A stretch of 64,000 bases of DNA from Nageia nagi. Lineage: Eukaryota; Pinophyta. The translations under genes were made by a program, and so were the position numbers. Location of the stretch: assembly GCA_050084985.1 (NCBI GenBank), contig JBITNC010000002.1, positions 27,156,001 through 27,220,000 of the forward strand, given 5' to 3'. Below the pieces are notes generated by a model that was not told the DNA's origin, did not search any database, and saw only the letters and a program-made list of their open reading frames with translations. Positions 12,801 through 24,800 of the stretch are shown here, one piece after another; position 1 is the stretch's first letter, and each line of letters starts with the position of its first letter.

Positions 12801-15800
12801 GAAATTGTAGTATGATAAAGATTGTAAATCTTTTCATAAAAGGCTTCGTTTATCCTTAGTCCATTACCCTATTTTTACCCTTCAGACTATCATTGAGGAG
12901 GCTCACCAGTGGTCCTCTAAAGTCTTTTATTGCTTTGTTGACTTTAAAAAGGCTTTGGACTCTATTATGAGATTTCTCCTTCTCTAGTGGTTTCTATTGT
13001 GCCCGAACAACATGCCCCCCTTTTTTTTGCAATTTTGGAGCACCAATATGGTGACCCAATATGGATCAGCACAATAAAAGAAATTGCCCTTGGTGATAGA
13101 AAGTTGATTTTTGAGCTATCTAAAGAGACAATACTATGGAACAATGCATGGAGATTACTCGTAGGAGGTCTTGAGGTGATTCAGAGTACTAAGCCACTTA
13201 TGTTGAAGCAAAAGAGTCAGGATTTAAGCAACACATCAGAGTACAATTTTTGGGGTCACAAAATGACTTACTAGAAATGAGCTCATTTTTTGTCTTTAGA
13301 ATTTGTAAAAACTGACAAGATGGGTTCATAAAGGAGGCCAAGGTAGGCACTTTTAAACTCGGAATTTTCAAGAACCGACCAAAATTGCTCCCTTTAGCAT
13401 TGGGCGCACATTTTGAGGATTTGACCTAGAACAATGGAAAAAATGAGTGCCCACATGCAAGTGCATTCATTTTGACATTTTTTCAACTTGATAATTTTGA
13501 AAATTGAACCTTATGGGTTTGTGAAGAATGGCAAAATGAACATCTTTAGACTTGGAAATTTCTGAAAATAATCAAAATCTCTCCTTCTCATGGTGGGCTC
13601 ACATTTTTGGAGTTCATTGTGCAACAATGGATGAAACCTAAGCCAACATGCAAAATGCACTTTTCAAAATGAAAATTTGAGTTGATGGGTTTGTAGAGAA
13701 TCAAATGGTGCACACCTTGGAAGTTGAAAGTTTTTCAATTTGATCAAAATTGCTCTTCTTCAAGTTGGGCACACATTTTGGAGCTTTTGTTGTTTAACAA
13801 AGATTCAAAAACTAAGCCAACATACAAAATGCACTTCCAAGCATGTAAATGGAACTTTTTCAAGCTTTGCATTTTCAAAAAATGAATCTTATGGGTTTGA
13901 AGAGGACCAAATTTCATGCATCTTTAGGCTTGGAGGTTTCCCAAAATTGTCAAAATTTCTCCTCATTGTGGGTGCACATTTTGAGATTTTGTGATATAAC
14001 AAAGACTAGAAACATGCACCCAAGTGCAAATAGACTTTCAAGCATTGAAAATGGCCTCCCAAAGGGAAAGAGTGAGGTTATAGGCCACTAGCATGTTGCC
14101 AAGTGTTCAAAAGTTATCAAAAATCTATAAATACAAGCTTGGAGCCTCTATTTGTCTCACAAACACTCCATTTTCCTTTCCAAGCATGCATTTTTGAAGC
14201 CAAAACACATCAAAGAAGGAAAATATGCAAAAATTCTCAAAAACATGGCAAAATACCTTAAAGATCCATTGTCTATCCATCCATGGTCGTATTGGAGCAT
14301 TTAAACAACTTTTTGAAAAATTTCCAAAATCGACCCCCCTTCCATTTTTCTTCATTTTTCAGGCTTTCCAAAAAAGTGAAAAAAGAGCACCAAACACCTT
14401 TTTCAAGCTTGAAAATTTCAAAAACCGAGTTGTTTGGATAATCGAAAGGAACTGCAAAGTTGAACACCTTGGATAAATAAAGAATAACTATCACTGGTTT
14501 ACCCTTAGCCGTGGGTTCTTTCCCAACTTCTAAAGTCATTTTCCAGGCTTTGAAGCTGCCTAATTAACATCAGTAACAGCCCAAAAACAGCGAAGTGATT
14601 CATACTTTGAAAGCTTCTTTGTTTTCCTTGAAATTGACAGATAATGCTCATAAAATTATTGCCCATCCATCCGTGAAGTTGTCACAAGATTTCAGCAAGT
14701 TTGAAAATTTGCTCAAATCACTCGTAATCCTCCAAGTCTTAGAAAATGCCAAAAACCAGCCAAGGATCCACTCATGATATTTCTCTTATGTTACAGGTCA
14801 TTCATTATGGATAACTCAATAAAGACATGGAGAACTGCTTGCCAAAGAAGCTTGCAAAAGAAAGGCTTTCATAGAGGTAAATTTGGAAGAAATTTGGCAT
14901 TATATGTGCAAATCCGTTGGATTTAGTCATATTTCCAATGTTGGAGATTTTCCTATACTTAGCCATTTTTGGCTAACTTAGTGGAATACCGCTAAGGTGA
15001 AATGTAATTTCAATTTCAGTTTGCATTTCAATTTGAATTAGGGCACCACTAGGTTGCTCTTGAAAGTCTATAAATATACCATAAGGGGTCTTATTATTGT
15101 AGAGTGAAAAATTTGTAAAAGAGGAGCAAACTTGAATACTTGTGCAAAAACCCCCTTATTATTAAATTAATGCAAAGTGGTGAAGTATTGAATCAAAGTG
15201 GATTTATCATCTATGGAGTTGTGGATTTGAACTTTTAGAGCTTTCTTGTGTAATTCAGATGCCTTTGCACCCTTTCCTTGAAAATTTTTGAATTTTGGGA
15301 AAACTTTTTGAATTTTTTTTAAAAGGTGCTTGATTCATTCTTAGATCGTTGCTAATCCATAACTTGCATGTTAAATGAATGTATTCTGAATTTTCTTTCA
15401 TTCTATGTCATCCAATTAGACCTTTCATTCGAAACGAGTCGGTTCATGCATTTTTTGCTAAGTTCTTTTGATTGCCAATCTGTCCTGTAAAAGGAGTATC
15501 AACAATCAGTTTTGCTCCTTGCTTCATAGTGGGAATAACTTGGACTTATGTCATTTATTTCCAGATTGATGAATTCAAATGAAATCTTTTAATCGATTTG
15601 GAAAGTAAAAGATTTAGACAATGCTTCATTGTGATAGTCACTTTGAAATCTAGCCAGTATTGGTGTTTTGTCATTCTCGTTTTATGTTTAATTTTTAACT
15701 TTTTTTTTGTAAACACAACCTTCAGTCATTGCATAAAAACACCTTAGTGCCCTATAAAAAACATGAGTTAACTTACATTACCTCTATTACACCATCAAGC

Positions 15801-18800
15801 TGATTCCCAAACAAGAGTTACTAAGCTATTAAAATTGAAATTGCATTTTTGCAACTTTGAATAAAAAAACTTGGGGTATCAGTCCTTACAAGAGGGGATA
15901 GATAACTCTATCTCACCTAAATGTTGGGTTGCTTTCCCATATATCGCCCCTTTGACGATCTTAGTTAGAGGATAGATTTCCTTCCCAACAGTTTTATGAC
16001 ATTTGTATCTTTGATTCCCGTATCCTAGCTATCACATGGTTATATGAGACAATAGTTGGCCAATTCCGCAATCCTCATGGCCTCTTTGACTTTATCACAA
16101 GCATTATCAGGGTCAAATAGGGTTGTCCCTTTTCATCTACCCTTTTTGGTGTCCATATCAACGAGCTTAAGAGCTTCCTTCATCACGACATTCATGTAGA
16201 TGACATTTGCTTTCTTCATCATGTGTTGATCGCTACTCTTCATTTTGTTAATGATGTGATTCTCCTCTCTCACTTTGCCAAGGGTTTATAGAGAGTTAGA
16301 TGCTCTTGCTTGCTTTTGCGATATTCAACAACTTGTAGTCTACCTCATAAAAAAAAAAGGCCATGAGTTAACACTTTTACAAATGTTGTATTTGAGTTTT
16401 AGTTCTTCTATAATGGGGAGCTTATAGAGATCACCACCTTCTACACCTACCTACTTTGAGTTTGAGACATGCCTCTCAGTCGCATCTTTATAAGGTTATG
16501 CTTCCCTCTTTATTCTAGAATGCTAGTGTTTTCATATCCATTTTCAGGATATCTCTTCAAAGATGCATCTCTTCAATGCTACATGTCGACATGACTTTCT
16601 TTCCTCCCTGTGGGAAACAACACTGCAATGGTGAGGTAGCATTACTTACCCCCACTTGAAAGGACTCTAACCCCAAGGTTTATGCGTCTTCGAAGCTCAA
16701 ACGGGTCTCTCGTGATTTTGGACGGACAATTTGGCAATTGGTTTTCTTTCATCGCAGAAATGACTCAGGTGAGGATGTGCTCGGGGTGGTTAACTCAATT
16801 TATTTACGGACCTATTAGGCTTTGTCTTCGGTTTTTTCTTTGTCTGCATGATGATACCTAAAAGCAAAAGGATAAGGAGGGAAGTGAGGAGGGTTTGGCA
16901 GTTGATGATAGGATAAGTAGTGATTGCTTACCGTTGTACAGGGTTTGGGGGATTTAGCTTTCGGATTTATTAGGAGTTTTTGTTGGGAGTATCAAGCGAG
17001 GAAGGAAACGACTTGGTCCGGATCTTTCTCAAGCAAGAGCATTAGGCGGTAGTCTGGATGGACTATGATGTGTGAAGTAAGATGATCATTCAATTATCCA
17101 TTTCCCAGCAGATAAGACCAATCAAATATCATAAAAGCAAAGTAATCCCAAAATACTACAACTTTATGCAAATTGTAGAGACGGCTATTCAGACATTTAA
17201 GAAAAATATTCAATTGTCTTTCCCTAAAGTGCCGAACTTTTAAAGGAAATGCTTGTAAATGTACAAGTAACACAACAACATGATCAACAAGTCATATACA
17301 CAAATGCAATCCCATGAAATAAACAACCATACTTGCATTAGTAATAAAGCTTCCCAAAATGATAAGTCATACATACATGCATTGGAAACCTCAACTCCAA
17401 ATATGCTATCAAAAGATGTGCATTCAGCTCATAAAGAACTCTTTCTGTATATCCCTCTTTATCTCTCCTTTCATCTATATCAAAAAAATGACCCGGTTAT
17501 GGGTACTTATAGCATACGTTTGACAACTTCATTAAATGAAGCGTCACCCTAACATTAATCATAAAGTTGCCATAAACAACCATGCAACACTAATACCACA
17601 TTGAAAAAAGCAAACCATCAACAAAAAGAAACTGTGGCTACACAACACCACTCAAACGTCACATCGACATCTGATCACACTAGATCGGATCATATCACAT
17701 TGTCACATCAAAGTTTGTTTGCAACTATGGGAGCAAAAACTCATCTGTCATAGCGCAAATTTCAAAAATGATAAAATCTCAAAACAGATAATAAAATATG
17801 CATTTCCCAATTATCCCTCTGTGGGATCGACAATTTTGGCGTGAGTAGCAACAAAGACGTCCTTAGGAATCCCATGAGACCTATCGTCGAAGAAATCCTT
17901 AGCCTTGGCAAGTCCTACGGCGAGTGCGCCTGGCAACTCTTCATCTTTTCCGTTACGAAGTCAAGGATGAACTGAGAAGTGGCCTCCATCTAGAATTTCC
18001 AAACTTCTAGGTTCTATTGATTTTTAATGTGAGTTCCAACCCTCAACAGATTCACATCCTTTGTGAAGATGAGCTCCCTTATGACATTTTGAACTTCTTG
18101 CACTACGAACTCAACTCGCCTTGCACTCCCCGTCCTCGTTAATGAAGATGATTGGTTGCACGAACTGGCTCAATTGAAAGGTTAGAGCGAACAACAAATC
18201 GGTTCTTGTCTGAGTGAGGTTAGCACATTCTCTTGCTTCAAACCTTAGCCAACGCAAATGATAAGCGAACTCCTGGCAGTACTGCACTCGGCTGGGATTT
18301 GTCCCTTAGATGCCCTTGTGATGTTCTAGATGTTTTCATGATTCTGGATATCTTGCAATAGTTGGAAAATAGTTGCGATCATGTTCTCCTCTCCCTTTTG
18401 TTCATCCATGAGGGCAACCAATAGGAGTGAAAGCTCATTGACCACTCTCATCACAACGTTGACCAGGGTCTCCTTAGTTGTCGTCACACCAATGTTTAGC
18501 GAGGGCTATACTTCAATATCTTCGACTGTCATTTTAGCAGCTTCTATCTCTTTTACCAGTTTATTCTTATGAGCCAAGTCCCTTTTTAACTTCTTGACCA
18601 TGTTTTCCCTTTCGTTCCCTTGTCTGACCATCTCATCCACATTATAATTGATAGCGTGCTTGCGTCCTGCCCACCCGATTTTCTTCACTTTGAACTCCTC
18701 GGTGTGGACCTGCACGTCCTGCAAGTCTTGCGGATGTTTCTTTTTGGAATAACATCTATTGATGATCACTTTATCATTTTTCATAGACACAGGTATCTAT

Positions 18801-21800
18801 TTCTTCGATCGGAGAGTTCTCTGATGTATTTTCCCTCCTTTGGCTAGACTTGTCACCATCACTTCTGTAGCTCATTTGGAGATCTTTGATGACTGCATCA
18901 ATATCAAAATCATATTCTTTTTGAGGATCAGAACTTGATGCAATATTAGCCAAAGTGGTGTTTGTATTTGCAGGGGCGGACTCTCTAGGAATCTCCTCGA
19001 TTCTTAGTTGCTGGATCTTAATTTCAACTGGCCTTTCCTTGCTTTTTGATGGTTTATGGCTGCCATGTTCTTGCTGTTTTCTCTTCTTTCTTTGCTGCTC
19101 ATTTTCGCCTTTGTCTTCTTCATCTCCTCCGTCGCTAGCCGTAGAAGCTTTGCTTAAGTTTGAGGGCTTGCTTGGGGTCATTCAAGGCGCTTCCCTAGGG
19201 GATGATCTCCTTTTCCTCCTTGGGGTGGTGGATTCTGAAGAAGTAACCTGCTTCACTGATGTCGACGCAGTAGGCAAAGTCTTGCCAATCTCCTCCGTCT
19301 CGGATTCTGCCTCAATATCTATAATTTGGGTATCATTTGCGTCAAACTACGAGTCTTCGCTATCCTCATGCTCTTTTTTGGTTTCACTTTTTGAATTAGA
19401 TTCATGCGAACTTGAAGATTCAGAGGATGTCTTAGAATCAGAGGATGAGCTTGAGTGATCAGGCTCTTCAGGTTGGTTTGTTGTGGGAGCATGATCTTGA
19501 ATTTTTGCCTCAATAGCCTCTGGAAATGAGTTTCCTGCATGGTCTTCAACGGGCATCAAAAGGTTTGGGATGGCCAAAGGATCCTCAGCTTGGATGGGTA
19601 CAAAAGGCATCATGGGGACTTCCTTAGGGAGAGCATCTTCAAGTTGCCGAAGTGGAAAATCCAGATACCCTATCTCCTTCATGATGTCAACATCTTTAGT
19701 GATTTCTTTGACAATGGTATGGACCCTAGGCTTGGTGCCATCCAAAGTGGCATGTTCTTCTACCCATCCTTGGTGTTTCCTTACTCTCAAGGAGTAAGTG
19801 GACTTATCAGTTGGGACTTCCCGTGGGTCATTTAAGCTCTAGATTCTTCGGTCAATCCGTCCCTCAGCTGCCAAAATTTGGTGTACCTCTTGAATTTGCT
19901 TCTTCTCCCTCTTGTTCCTGTACCTTTCTTTGTCTCCGAGAGGTCTATGCTCAAAGGTTACAGGGTTTTTGAAGGCCCGTCTATAAAAACATTGAATTCT
20001 TCCTTTAGGATCATAATGGGAAGCTACTTGCTCCTCACTGAAATGGTAGTATGACAGTTCAATGCTCATTTCCTTGGCCTCCTGCGAAGTTGAGCAAGTG
20101 TATTCCCTGATGGAAATGGGGAGGTTTGTGGTGGCATTCTTCTTCTTCCAAACATTCTCATATAAAAACAACAATTGTCTGTAGAACTCCATGAGGACAA
20201 GGCGATTGTTGGTGTATCGGGGTAAGAGATAAGGCCTGATTTTAGAGCCATATACCCGAATATATGTGTGTGTGGGGTCTTGCAGAAAGTAATCTGCATG
20301 CCCTCGGATGGCCTCAACGGCAGAATTAGATATTCTCTTCACCATTTGCTTCCCTTTCATCTCCTTGTACATCTGATATTCCCACCCATCATTCATTATG
20401 GCATAATAGTCCCATTTGGACTCTAGCCACCACTTGGGGTAAGCCCTACATATGGGTTTCTTCGGGTTATTCAAGATTTCCATGTCTGTATGGGCTGATT
20501 TTCTATTTCTGCCATGGAGGAGAAGGAAAACAAGATAGGAATTCATGTAGAATCTCTTCGAGGAGCGAATATGAGCTAATTGGAACAACAGGGAATCACT
20601 TTTCAACTTGCTCCACTTTATTACAATGAACCCGATGAATTACTTTCGGATCTTGAAATCGTCCTCTTTGCTAGTGACCTTGGATAGCATACTGATGATT
20701 CTAGACACTGTGGGGTAGAAGTTCTGCCTCTTTGCAGTTATCAATTTATTCCCCATAAATCCCTTACTCTCATTTTTGAGCCAATCTCTGATGAGATCCC
20801 CGGCTTGTGGAGACTTCTCATAGTAATCTAGGGAATCCTTTTCAGTATAGACAACTCCTTTGCCATTCCGTTTGGAAGCCTCCTCAATCCCTTGTGAAGA
20901 GAAGTCAAGGATCTTTTTACCATCGATGTCATAGAGGGCGCGGTTTTTTGAAGTTGGCATGCCTGCCTACTTCGTAGCATAGCTCGGGAAAAGGAACAAC
21001 AAAAGGGATTAGGATGGCTATGGCTAGCCCTGACGTGCATATGATCTCCTTGAGGATGTGAACTTTATCTAATTCCCCAATGGCTTGCAATGTCCGGATT
21101 GGATCAGTATGCGACCAACTGGTATCTTGGATGTTGGTGAAACTGTTTTTGAATCTGTCATGTCTCAAGGGATCCTCAAGATTTTCTTTAACAAGCTCGA
21201 TTTGACTGGGCTCGATCAGTCTGGCCAGCTGTGAATCTTTGGTTCTTCCTAATTTAGAATTTATCTTCGTCATCTCAAACATGCATAAGTAGACTGGGTT
21301 AGTAGCAACTAGACTTCGACAGATGCTAGTGGTTGTATGGGGGTGGTGAAGAATGATGCAAGAAAGGTAAGATGCCTGGCATAATGCCTTAATGCAAATG
21401 CAATAGACTTGACAATAAATGTTTGTGAGGATAAGTTTTCAACATGTGTTCATTTTCATGTAAAAGCATGGTCGCATGTTCTCTAAGAGATGCAATTGTA
21501 ACATTTCTAAACCATGCGATCAGGTGAACTGGACCAAAATGCAAAAAAGAGTGGTCACACATTTTTCAAAGGATGCAAATGTAACTTGTTGGGGCCATGC
21601 GAACACCTTCAAAGTGCCTTTAGCAAGTACTTAGCCAAATTTTGAGGGTAAAAACTCTAGACACGAGGTGGTTGCAGCTTTCCGGAAAGATAAGATTGTG
21701 ACTTCCTTAAACTATGCGACCACTTTATGGATGCTAGACATTGGACCAACTTAGTAAAAATGAATGTCCTTCCCCCTTTATAGCAGACTACTTTGCCAGG

Positions 21801-24800
21801 TGTCCCCAGTTGAGTGGTTAGAATGAAGGTCCAATGTGGGTAAGACAAACTTCAGGTTTTTGTATCCAATGCTTGGGAGAGGGTGTTCGCATGCTTTTCA
21901 AAAGATGGAAACCTATCCTACCCGAACCATGTAAACACCCCTTTGATGCTTGTGACCAAACACTTAGCCAATTTTTGAAGGCCAGAACTTGAGAAATGAG
22001 GTGGTCGTTCCCTTTTAGAAATATGAAATTGTAACTTTTTCAAACCATGTGACCACCTTTGAATGCTGCATGTTGGGTCAGCTAAGGTGAGAATGGGTGG
22101 CTTCCTTCCTTTTATAGCAACCTTGCTTGGCAGGTGTCTTCAGCTGTACGACCAAAGTGATGGCCCAATGAAGTCAAGACAAGCCTCTTAGTGCACGTCC
22201 AACGTCCAAGTGAGGGTGGTCGCATTGTTTTTGAAAGATGAGATTGTAACCCTTTCAAACCATGCAGACACCTTTGGATGAGGGATTTTGAAATACATTA
22301 GTCAATTTTGGAGGCTCGAAACTTGCTTTGAGAGGTGGTTGCATTCTTCTAAAAAGGTGAAACTGTGACTTCTTTACATCGTGTGACCACCTTTGGGGGG
22401 TATTGAAATGGAACATGACTTAGCTATTTCTCCTCCCCTTTTGGTTTTATAGTGATTCTTGGGGATGGCCTTTTAAAAGACAAGTGCAGATTCATGGCCA
22501 CTCGTGCAATCTTGATGGCTTTGCCCGTTTTCGAACATGATTTGAATTCCCGTAGATGCTTGGATCCCTTCATTCTTGTTCCCACAAATGGGTACTTAGA
22601 AAGCTTTTTTTTTGTTGTAAGCAAGCCTTTTGGGTGCATTTTAAAGTTGCACTTCGGGCTTTTCTGATTGGTTTTCTCTCCATCATGCCCTGAAATGCTT
22701 CTATGTTCGAACCTTCTGATTTGCTTCCCAGGTTGAGGGCCCCCCACCTTTTTCGCAAAAAAAGAGGGGTGTATTGGGCGTCAACACTACATTCGACCCA
22801 TTACCACCTATGGTGTAATATTCTGGATTATGACGGATCCGGAATTGTGCCAAAGGGGCACTCCTAGGCTAGCTAGAAGGCACCTTAGCTAGCAAACAAC
22901 CCGTTCATGTACTAGTAAACCCTATCCAAGATCTCCAAATGGTAGATATATAGCCTCCAAGGGCTAAACTGGCACTCCACAATCTAACGTTGGGGTCTTG
23001 AGTGACCCAACGTCTCACCTCTAGTGCATAAACTCAATAGCACATCCAAAATACCAAACGTTTAGCCTTAAAGCAAGAATTCATCCACGAACATGCAATT
23101 ATGCTAAAGTAAACCCAAAGTCCAAGCAAGACAGCAGATTTAATGAAATATAGCATGCACAATCCCAATGTCTGGCACACTAGGGAAAGACTTTGAAAGT
23201 TAACATAATAATTGAGCCCTAAATGTAATCTAATAATATTGCAATGAGCATCAAATTACATGCCTTGTCTTAGAGCAAATGATGCCCTAGCTGAAGATCT
23301 TCAAGAAAGAAGCTGAGAACAATGATATAGCATCAGGGCTGTCCCACAAATGGGCAAGGCTTGAACCAAGTCTTCCTCCTCTGCAAACTATGGCTAAGAC
23401 ATCAAGGTCTCTAACAGTGTTAAGATAATCTAGGGTAATGCCAATACCCCTAGATAGCTAGCAAGCCTTTGGGGTGCGGTATGCCTCAAAGTAGCGATCC
23501 GTACAACCTTAAAACCTTGCTAAGCTTCAATACCTCGCTTGAGGGTTTTCATTTGCAAGAGGCAACAGAAGGAGTCGACGTCTGCAATCTGAAGAAGAGA
23601 GAAAAGATTCCAAACAAGCATAGCTTCAAGTGAGCTCTCATCTCCCTTTTATAGCATCCAAATCACCCTCTTGTCCAACGTCCACCTTCTAGATGCATTG
23701 GGATGGATGTAATCATGTTCCATGGTCTAGATTTGTCCATGGGATGAGATGTTGCACCTTGGTGTCTTCGTGTGTGCCTCGAGATTACAAAAGTTGCATC
23801 AAAGGGGCTCAATTCACCCTTAGGAATCATATTACATCTCGAGATGCCAAATTACACTCATCAAGGCTAAGAATATGCAACATCTCTTTAGAAGAGACAA
23901 ATATTGCATTTACATATATAATATTGCCTTAGTATTATAATTACAACAATATTTTGGCATCCTTAAATGGCCCACGCCAAATATTTATGCTAATTAAAAA
24001 TAACAATAAATGACTCCTCGAGTTGGATGTCCCATGTTGGAGAGCCTCCAAGTGGGACTCATATTTAATAGGGCCGAAATATTAAAATATTTCTAATTAA
24101 ATATACATCATACCTGAATTATAGAAATAATAATTGCACATCCCTAGGAGAGGGACGTCACATTTCCAAGAGTTAACTGGAAATAGAATTATGGATTCCT
24201 GTTCACGTGCAATATGACTATTCTGGCTTGGATGAACTTCAAAGTGCCATATCTCCTTCGTTTTTTGAAGAGACCATATCATGTAACCTATCAAAACGAT
24301 TGGTTTGAGATTCTCTACCCATTTTCGGTGATAAATTGACAATTCCTAGCTTGTGGAGGACGGAGTCCCTCCAAGACTAAAAGTGAGTGGAACTCCAAAT
24401 TTTGGGAATATTACATATGGATTGGAGGTTTGGACACCCAGTTTACAATCCATTGATCAGGCTCACCTTGAGCAGTTTCAAACATTGATGTCCTAGCATT
24501 TGATTTGTTGTAAATAGATAGTTATATAGTTCATTGTCTAGGTAGAGTTCGTTGCTTCACCTCTTTTGGATTATTCTTTATATTCATAAACTTATATCCA
24601 TGGGGTCTTCACCTCTAAGGAGATACCCATTTCTAGCTCTTTGCTCAGATGAGGATACCACCTTTTCAAGCTCTGCCAAGCATCGACATTGTTGGTCTCC
24701 AAGACTTTTTTACTTATGTAGTCTATCAATATTTCCATTGATCAAATTCCTTCCTTCGAACATTCTTTGGTCTCTGCCCTTCGACCTCATCTTTTGAGGG

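Larger units (their letters stand above)
12995..15990 (+). mobile_element. 3.0 kb non-coding insertion in LINE B
   Basis: Flanked by gtttc (12990-12994) and gtttt (15991-15995). Removing it joins LINE B as [20 protein letters not shown] in a single frame. The left end is tattgtgcccgaaca (TG probably mutated to TA) and the right end is ttcccaaca. It holds ~190-bp tandem repeats (13320-14050) and two TATA boxes, but no credible ORF. It could be a very long solo LTR or a non-autonomous element. Its head resembles that of the 6.2 kb element: GCCC, then C-run, T7-8 and GC. Confidence 0.8.
16584..22786 (-). mobile_element. 6.2 kb element of unrecognised class, inserted in LINE B
   Basis: Exact 5-bp duplication ctaca at 16579-16583 and 22787-22791. 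Removal restores LINE B as [14 protein letters not shown] (after also removing the next solo LTR). On the minus strand the element begins tgttgacgcccaata and ends catgtcgaca. Contents on the minus strand: C-rich and T-run head, three tandem promoter-like units (21470-22450), a decayed ORF of about 1150 codons (21282 to ~17814), and ~1.2 kb of tail. I see no LTR pair, RT, integrase, protease or RNase H. Alternatives: a TR-GAG or LARD-type LTR derivative that lost one LTR, or a new non-autonomous class. Confidence 0.8.

Noticed and set aside
18955-19458. 167-codon plus-strand ORF with hydrophobic stretches
   Set aside because: It lies antisense to the minus-strand relic tract; the Ser/Leu richness is the mirror of its acidic, Ser- and Lys-rich codons.
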